A stretch of DNA of 64,000 nt from CAZIAK01 sp964537035 (GTDB lineage Bacteria > Planctomycetota > B15-G4): positions 1-64,000 of the forward strand of contig CAZIAK010000018.1 of NCBI GenBank assembly GCA_964537035.1, written 5' to 3'. The notes beneath the pieces are model-generated. The model did no database searches, was not told where the DNA came from, and saw only the letters and a list, made by a program, of their open reading frames with translations. The position numbers were made by a program, and so were the translations under genes. This document shows, in pieces, positions 60,167-64,000 of this stretch; position 1 is the first letter of the stretch, and the number at the start of each line of letters is the position of its first letter.

Positions 60167-61183
60167 GTGAGCACCAAGACTTCTGCAAGAACCCTGTCCC
60201 TGAGCCTTCTCTCGTCGCTTGTGGGCCTGGCCATGGCCCTGCCCGGAGCGGTCGTCGACGGCGAGTTCGTGGCCCGTGGTCTCGAGCTGAAGCCGCTCGA
60301 GCTGGCCAAAGCGCCTCCGCTGCCAAAGCAGTCCCTGGCTGCCCTCAAACGCGCCACCGGCTACAGCACCAGAGACCTCAAGGGCAGCGCAGTCTTCGTC
60401 GGCACCGTGAACCAAGACGGAGTCGAGCAGGAGACGCGCCTGGCCTCTGTGCCCTTCGAGCTGGATGGCCAGCCCCACCACGCGCTCTTCGCCCTCAACG
60501 GCGACGGAGTCTTCCTGCGAGCCGCCGTCGTGAATGACGCCGGCCAACCCTTGGACGAGTGGCGACACACGCTCAAGAACTTCGCCTTCTACGAGCTGCC
60601 CAGGCTGGACGGCGCCCAACCCCGGTCAGAACTCGGCGATGCCCGTCGCCAGTGGTCGCGCCGTGGCAAAGACCCAGAGGCGCAACTCGGCCTGGCCCTG
60701 CTCGACGTGCTCAAGCACATGAACGACCAGGCCTCCGTGTTCAACCTGCCCCCGGAGGGCCGCGCCCTGGGCCCGGCGGAGTCTTCGGAGATGGCCAGCC
60801 AGAGCTTCACCCAGCTCGCCGACCTCGCTGAGCCCCTGGCACCGCTGCTAGGACAGGCGGCCGATGAGTTCGTGCGCCTGGCCACGGAGTCGTCCACCGC
60901 GGCGGCGAACATGGCCGCGGCCGCACGGGCCGAGGACTGGGATGCCATGGGAGCTGCACAGAGATCGATGATGGGCAACTGTCGCAGCTGCCACGACCTC
61001 AACCTCCCTGAGCTCGAAGGGCTGGTCAAAGGCACCTTCGCGGCAGCCAGAGAGTCCCTAGGCATCGGCGACGGTTTCTACCAAGTGGGGCATGACCTGC
61101 GCATCACCCACCATGACAGAGAGCGCATGCAGATCATGGCCGACGCCATGCGCTGCGCGGCCCTGCTCGCAGACGGAAACTGA
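60167..61183 (+). CDS. Exported c-type cytochrome with unusual N-terminal domain
   Basis: A 338-residue exported protein. The GTG at 60167 with GGAG 6 bases upstream gives a signal peptide (STKTSARTLSLSLLSSLVG...ALPGA). Residues about 60-150 are a beta-rich domain (GSAVFVGTVNQDGVEQETR, HHALFALNGDGVFLRAAVV). Residues about 170-310 are helical with one haem site CRSCH (Cys272, Cys275, His276) near the end, as in cytochrome c'-type four-helix bundles. A periplasmic electron-transfer or gas-sensing role is possible. The combination of domains is not one recognised here. Confidence 0.68.
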   Translation: MSTKTSARTLSLSLLSSLVGLAMALPGAVVDGEFVARGLELKPLELAKAPPLPKQSLAALKRATGYSTRDLKGSAVFVGTVNQDGVEQETRLASVPFELDGQPHHALFALNGDGVFLRAAVVNDAGQPLDEWRHTLKNFAFYELPRLDGAQPRSELGDARRQWSRRGKDPEAQLGLALLDVLKHMNDQASVFNLPPEGRALGPAESSEMASQSFTQLADLAEPLAPLLGQAADEFVRLATESSTAAANMAAAARAEDWDAMGAAQRSMMGNCRSCHDLNLPELEGLVKGTFAAARESLGIGDGFYQVGHDLRITHHDRERMQIMADAMRCAALLADGN

Positions 61184-61241
61184 GCGAGCCCCTCCCGACC
61201 CAGAAGGCCGAGAGAGGCTCGATCGCGCCCTGCGATGGGTG

Positions 61242-63023
61242 TCAGAAGGCCGAAGCCGCAGAGGTGCTGAGAGAGGAGCTACCGATCGACAGGGGCGGCA
61301 GGTGCTTGCCCGCGCACTCTGCGTTGTCGATGGCGGAGATCTCGGCAGCGGTCAGCGCCCGGTGGTAGAGAGAGATCTCATCCAGGCCGCCCAGCAGGCC
61401 GTCCGTGCCGGGGAGATCGCTGTTCCCGAAGAACAGGCTGGCGGCTGACGAGAGCGAGCCACTCACGGCGCCGCTAGCACCGCTGGCGGCCAGGCTGCCA
61501 TCGACGTAGAGCCGGGTCTCCACACCCCGCTCCACCACCATGGCCACGTGATGCCACAGGCCATCGTTCACTGCGGCGGAGGGGGTGGTCGTGGTGGTGT
61601 GCGTCGAGCTCCCGTCGTCGATCTCGAAGCCCAGCTGTCCGTCGTCGAGGAACGCCCGGTAGCCCGTGCCGGACACGGAGCGGTTGTAGAGGAACGTCTT
61701 GATGCCGGTCTGAAACTCGGAGCGCACCCAGCCTTCGAGCGTGAAGTCTGACAGGCCGACCTCCAGCGTGGGATGACTTGGCACCTCCACAGCAAACGTG
61801 CCGCCGTTGAATGACAGGGCACAGCGCACCACGCCCTCAGTGGCCCGGGCGCCCCCAGCGCTCCAGGTCCCGTGACGGTTGTTCAAGGTCTCCTTGGCCA
61901 GTGAGCCCTTGCCCTCGTCAAGCTTCCACCAGGCCACCGCATCGGCGGGACGTGGCGTCGAATCCTTCTTGGTGGCCATGATCTGCACCTCGCCGTCAGC
62001 CCGGTCAGCGACGAACGTGCGCCCATCGCAGCGCACGATGCGGTCGGATCCGTCCAGGCCAATCACTCGCCAGCTGCGCTGCAGCTCCAGGCCGCCCAGG
62101 TTGACCGGGGCGGAACCCGAGGTGGGGACCGTCTTGATCGCCGGACTCGAGAAGGTGTAGCTGGGCCAGACCGTGTCCGTCCAGGCCAGTGTGTACAGGT
62201 CGGCGACAGCGCTATCGGCCCAGGTGTAGCGGGTGTCGAACAGGCCCTTGGCGTCGATGCCTTGAATCCGGTTGGTAGACGGCAGGGCCGTTGTCGGCGA
62301 CAGATCACCATTCTGGTAGACCTCGGTGTAGCCATCAGGGAAGGGGAAGAACTGGTTGCCCGCCACGTGCACCCGATGCATGAGATCGACGCTCACGTCG
62401 AAGGGCACGGCCATGCTGAAGAGGCCGTACTTGTTCAGCGGAGTGGCCTGGTTGTAGGTGTAGACATCACCAGCTTCGAACTCCTCGACCACCCGGCGGC
62501 CCATGTCCACCACGTAGACGTTGCCGTTGGGGCCGACGGCGATGCCCCGGGGGTCGACGAAGGGGTCGGTGGGATCCCCCTGGAAGGTGTTGCCCGGGTA
62601 GCCGTTGCCCCACTTGTCAAAGGTCTGCACCACCCGTTGTCCGCTGAGGCTGGTGCCCGTGGCGTAGACCACCTCTTGCTGGGCATGTCCGGGCAGGTCG
62701 TTCACGGCCACGCCCCACGGACCTTCGAGCCAGTTGGACCACTCGAGGGGCACGGCGGTGGTGCCATCGGACTTCACCAGGAAGCGCACGATCTTGTTGG
62801 CCCCCGCGTCGGCCACATAGGCCCAGGTGATGGGCGTGTGGCACCAGGACATGACGGCCACATCGACCGGGTCGACCAGCAGGCTGGCGCCGAACGACTG
62901 GGGTGGATGGAGGCCTGCTGGCTCGGCCTTGATGGCCGTGAGTTGGGCCTGGGCGGGCGCTCCCAGCAGGAGCGTGGCGAGTCCGGTGGTGATCAGGGAG
63001 CGGCAGAGTGTCTTGGCGTTCAT
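61242..63023 (-). CDS. Secreted NHL-repeat / LamG-domain protein
   Basis: A 593-residue exported protein (signal peptide ending APAQA). Residues about 30-360 contain NHL-like propeller repeats: TWAYVADAGANKIVRFLVKS, DPRGIAVGPNGNVYVVDMG, GRTFVADRADGEVQIM. Residues about 370-560 form a laminin-G/concanavalin-like domain: VAWWKLDEGKGSLAKETLNN, FTLEGWVRSEFQTGIKTF, LWHHVAMVVERGVETRLYVD, GGLDEISLYHRALTAAEI. LamG-like domains bind sugars or proteins. The gene converges with the cytochrome c gene with 58 bases between. Confidence 0.85.
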   Translation of the reverse strand: MNAKTLCRSLITTGLATLLLGAPAQAQLTAIKAEPAGLHPPQSFGASLLVDPVDVAVMSWCHTPITWAYVADAGANKIVRFLVKSDGTTAVPLEWSNWLEGPWGVAVNDLPGHAQQEVVYATGTSLSGQRVVQTFDKWGNGYPGNTFQGDPTDPFVDPRGIAVGPNGNVYVVDMGRRVVEEFEAGDVYTYNQATPLNKYGLFSMAVPFDVSVDLMHRVHVAGNQFFPFPDGYTEVYQNGDLSPTTALPSTNRIQGIDAKGLFDTRYTWADSAVADLYTLAWTDTVWPSYTFSSPAIKTVPTSGSAPVNLGGLELQRSWRVIGLDGSDRIVRCDGRTFVADRADGEVQIMATKKDSTPRPADAVAWWKLDEGKGSLAKETLNNRHGTWSAGGARATEGVVRCALSFNGGTFAVEVPSHPTLEVGLSDFTLEGWVRSEFQTGIKTFLYNRSVSGTGYRAFLDDGQLGFEIDDGSSTHTTTTTPSAAVNDGLWHHVAMVVERGVETRLYVDGSLAASGASGAVSGSLSSAASLFFGNSDLPGTDGLLGGLDEISLYHRALTAAEISAIDNAECAGKHLPPLSIGSSSLSTSAASAF

Positions 63024-63297
63024 CGTTCGAGTCTCTTGGCAGGGCCGACCAGGAGGGCGCCTCCAGCAAGGTGGAGTCGACGCCTGACGCTCAGGCGAAT
63101 GGGACGGCTTCACTCCCCTCCGCGCCGAAGTGGCCTGGGCACTGCCAGATAAAGTGTGGAAACCGCTTCTACAGTGAATCTCGTTGCCACCCCCTGGCCC
63201 TGGCATAGCCGCCGCAGACGGTAGAAGGGCTGTCACAGCCCACCAATGAGCGGGCGAGCGGGCTCCCCACCCCATCCTGAGTGAAGAGGTTGAATCG

Positions 63298-64000
63298 ATG
63301 ATTGATCCCTACAAGACAGGCCTGTCCACCTTGGTCGCCATTCTTGCCCTTGCCACCGGAGCCTCCGGTCAAATCAGCTCCCTCGATTGGAGCCTCTCTG
63401 GTTGCGCCGGCCTGCAAGGAGACTCTCTCGTGGTCTCCGCGCAGTTTGGCGGCTGCACCGTCTCCAACTCAAACGCCTCCTTCACCGCTGACCTCCAGGG
63501 CACCTACAACGCCACGGTGGACTGGACAGTCGCCCAGCCCGCTGTCTTCGGCTTCATCGCCATCACTGTGGATGGCTCCACAACCTACTCGGTGCCCGAC
63601 GTGGCGGGCTGCGTCAACCCACCCTGCCAGGGCCAGACGATGGGCATCCCCATCGCCGTCGAGGCAGGCGATGTGGTCACTGTCCAGGTCAGTGTAAGCG
63701 GCGCCTTTGGGGGCAGCCTGAGCGCCACGGTCACAGGTTTCGACTTCACTCCCGACATCGGCATTCTCCCCGGGGGAGGCGCCCTCGACGCCTCTCTCCT
63801 GGGCGATGTCCTGGGAGTCGACGGCGCATCCCAGAGCGGCACGCCCATGGCCATCACCGGCGATCTCGACCAGGACGGCATCCATGACTACGCTGTGGGC
63901 GTCCCCGCTGAGAATCTCGTCCTCGTGCTCTCGGGAGTGGATCAACAGCTGCTCCACGCCCTGCCAGCCCCAGGCTTGGGTGGAGGCGAGAGCCTCGACT
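63298..64000 (+). CDS. Secreted FG-GAP-type protein, cut by the window edge
   Basis: A gene open from the ATG at 63298 to the end of the window (234 codons seen) with an AGAGG about 9 bases upstream. The signal peptide is MIDPYKTGLSTLVAILALAT to about GQ. The first domain is beta-rich with paired cysteines (SGCAGLQGDS, FGGCTVSNSN, GCVNPPCQGQ). FG-GAP-like sequence begins near residue 190 (GTPMAITGDLDQDGIHDYA). It resembles the FG-GAP proteins upstream; the C-terminus lies outside the window. Confidence 0.8.
   Translation, partial: MIDPYKTGLSTLVAILALATGASGQISSLDWSLSGCAGLQGDSLVVSAQFGGCTVSNSNASFTADLQGTYNATVDWTVAQPAVFGFIAITVDGSTTYSVPDVAGCVNPPCQGQTMGIPIAVEAGDVVTVQVSVSGAFGGSLSATVTGFDFTPDIGILPGGGALDASLLGDVLGVDGASQSGTPMAITGDLDQDGIHDYAVGVPAENLVLVLSGVDQQLLHALPAPGLGGGESLD

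Overview
The window is GC-rich, densely coded DNA and reads as a bacterial chromosome segment (a scaffold with one 100-N gap). The gene content suggests a Planctomycetota-like organism. The reasons are three ECF sigma factors fused to a membrane segment and a large extracytoplasmic domain, many very large secreted PKD, FG-GAP, LVIVD, HAF, NHL and LamG proteins that share a similar C-terminal sandwich domain, and secreted multidomain enzymes. The phylum is an inference. No rRNA, tRNA, insertion sequence, prophage or CRISPR array was seen.

Layout. 0.1-4.1 kb: CLCA-like metalloprotease/von Willebrand protein and a membrane-anchored carboxypeptidase-regulatory-like protein. 4.2-15 kb: release factor 3, a coiled-coil/winged-helix protein, a secreted alpha/beta hydrolase, an NTF2-amidohydrolase fusion, selenoprotein 1, a membrane protein, phosphofructokinase, a cupin and a GlpE-type rhodanese. 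15-28 kb: M43 metalloprotease, three ECF sigma fusion proteins and a PKD/FG-GAP protein. 28-39.6 kb: pseudopilin-like protein, selenoprotein 2, nitrilase-family amidase, EF-G2-like GTPase, selenoprotein 3, LpxR-like and YceK-like envelope proteins, and a classical ECF sigma operon. 39.6-40 kb: a GC-rich short-unit tandem repeat interrupted by the assembly gap. 40-64 kb: MarR-GNAT regulator, kelch and serine hydrolase operon, AMP nucleosidase, several secreted proteins, an alkaline-phosphatase-superfamily lipoprotein, an FixH-like/MauG-like pair, and FG-GAP, LVIVD, NHL/LamG and cytochrome c proteins up to a gene cut by the right edge.

Main discovery. Three unrelated loci (10721-11815 +, 29148-30569 -, 35352-36398 -) each encode an exported thioredoxin-fold protein that looks broken because a TGA stands exactly where the first cysteine of the CxxC active site should be (PG-U-STC, W-U-AGC, W-U-GPC). 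In each case the same frame continues with intact thioredoxin sequence. Each TGA is followed by a stem-loop with G in the first loop positions. In the first gene this is a seven-base-pair stem with a GGTC loop starting 18 nt after the TGA, the loop and spacing I recall for E. coli fdhF. TGA otherwise serves as an ordinary stop here. I read these as three selenocysteine proteins, pointing to an extracytoplasmic selenothiol redox system.

Second notable signal. All three ECF sigma fusions carry a good Shine-Dalgarno sequence and an in-frame ATG at residue about 200, just before the membrane helix, better than the Shine-Dalgarno at the gene starts. This would allow a second product made of the membrane and extracytoplasmic part without the sigma domains.
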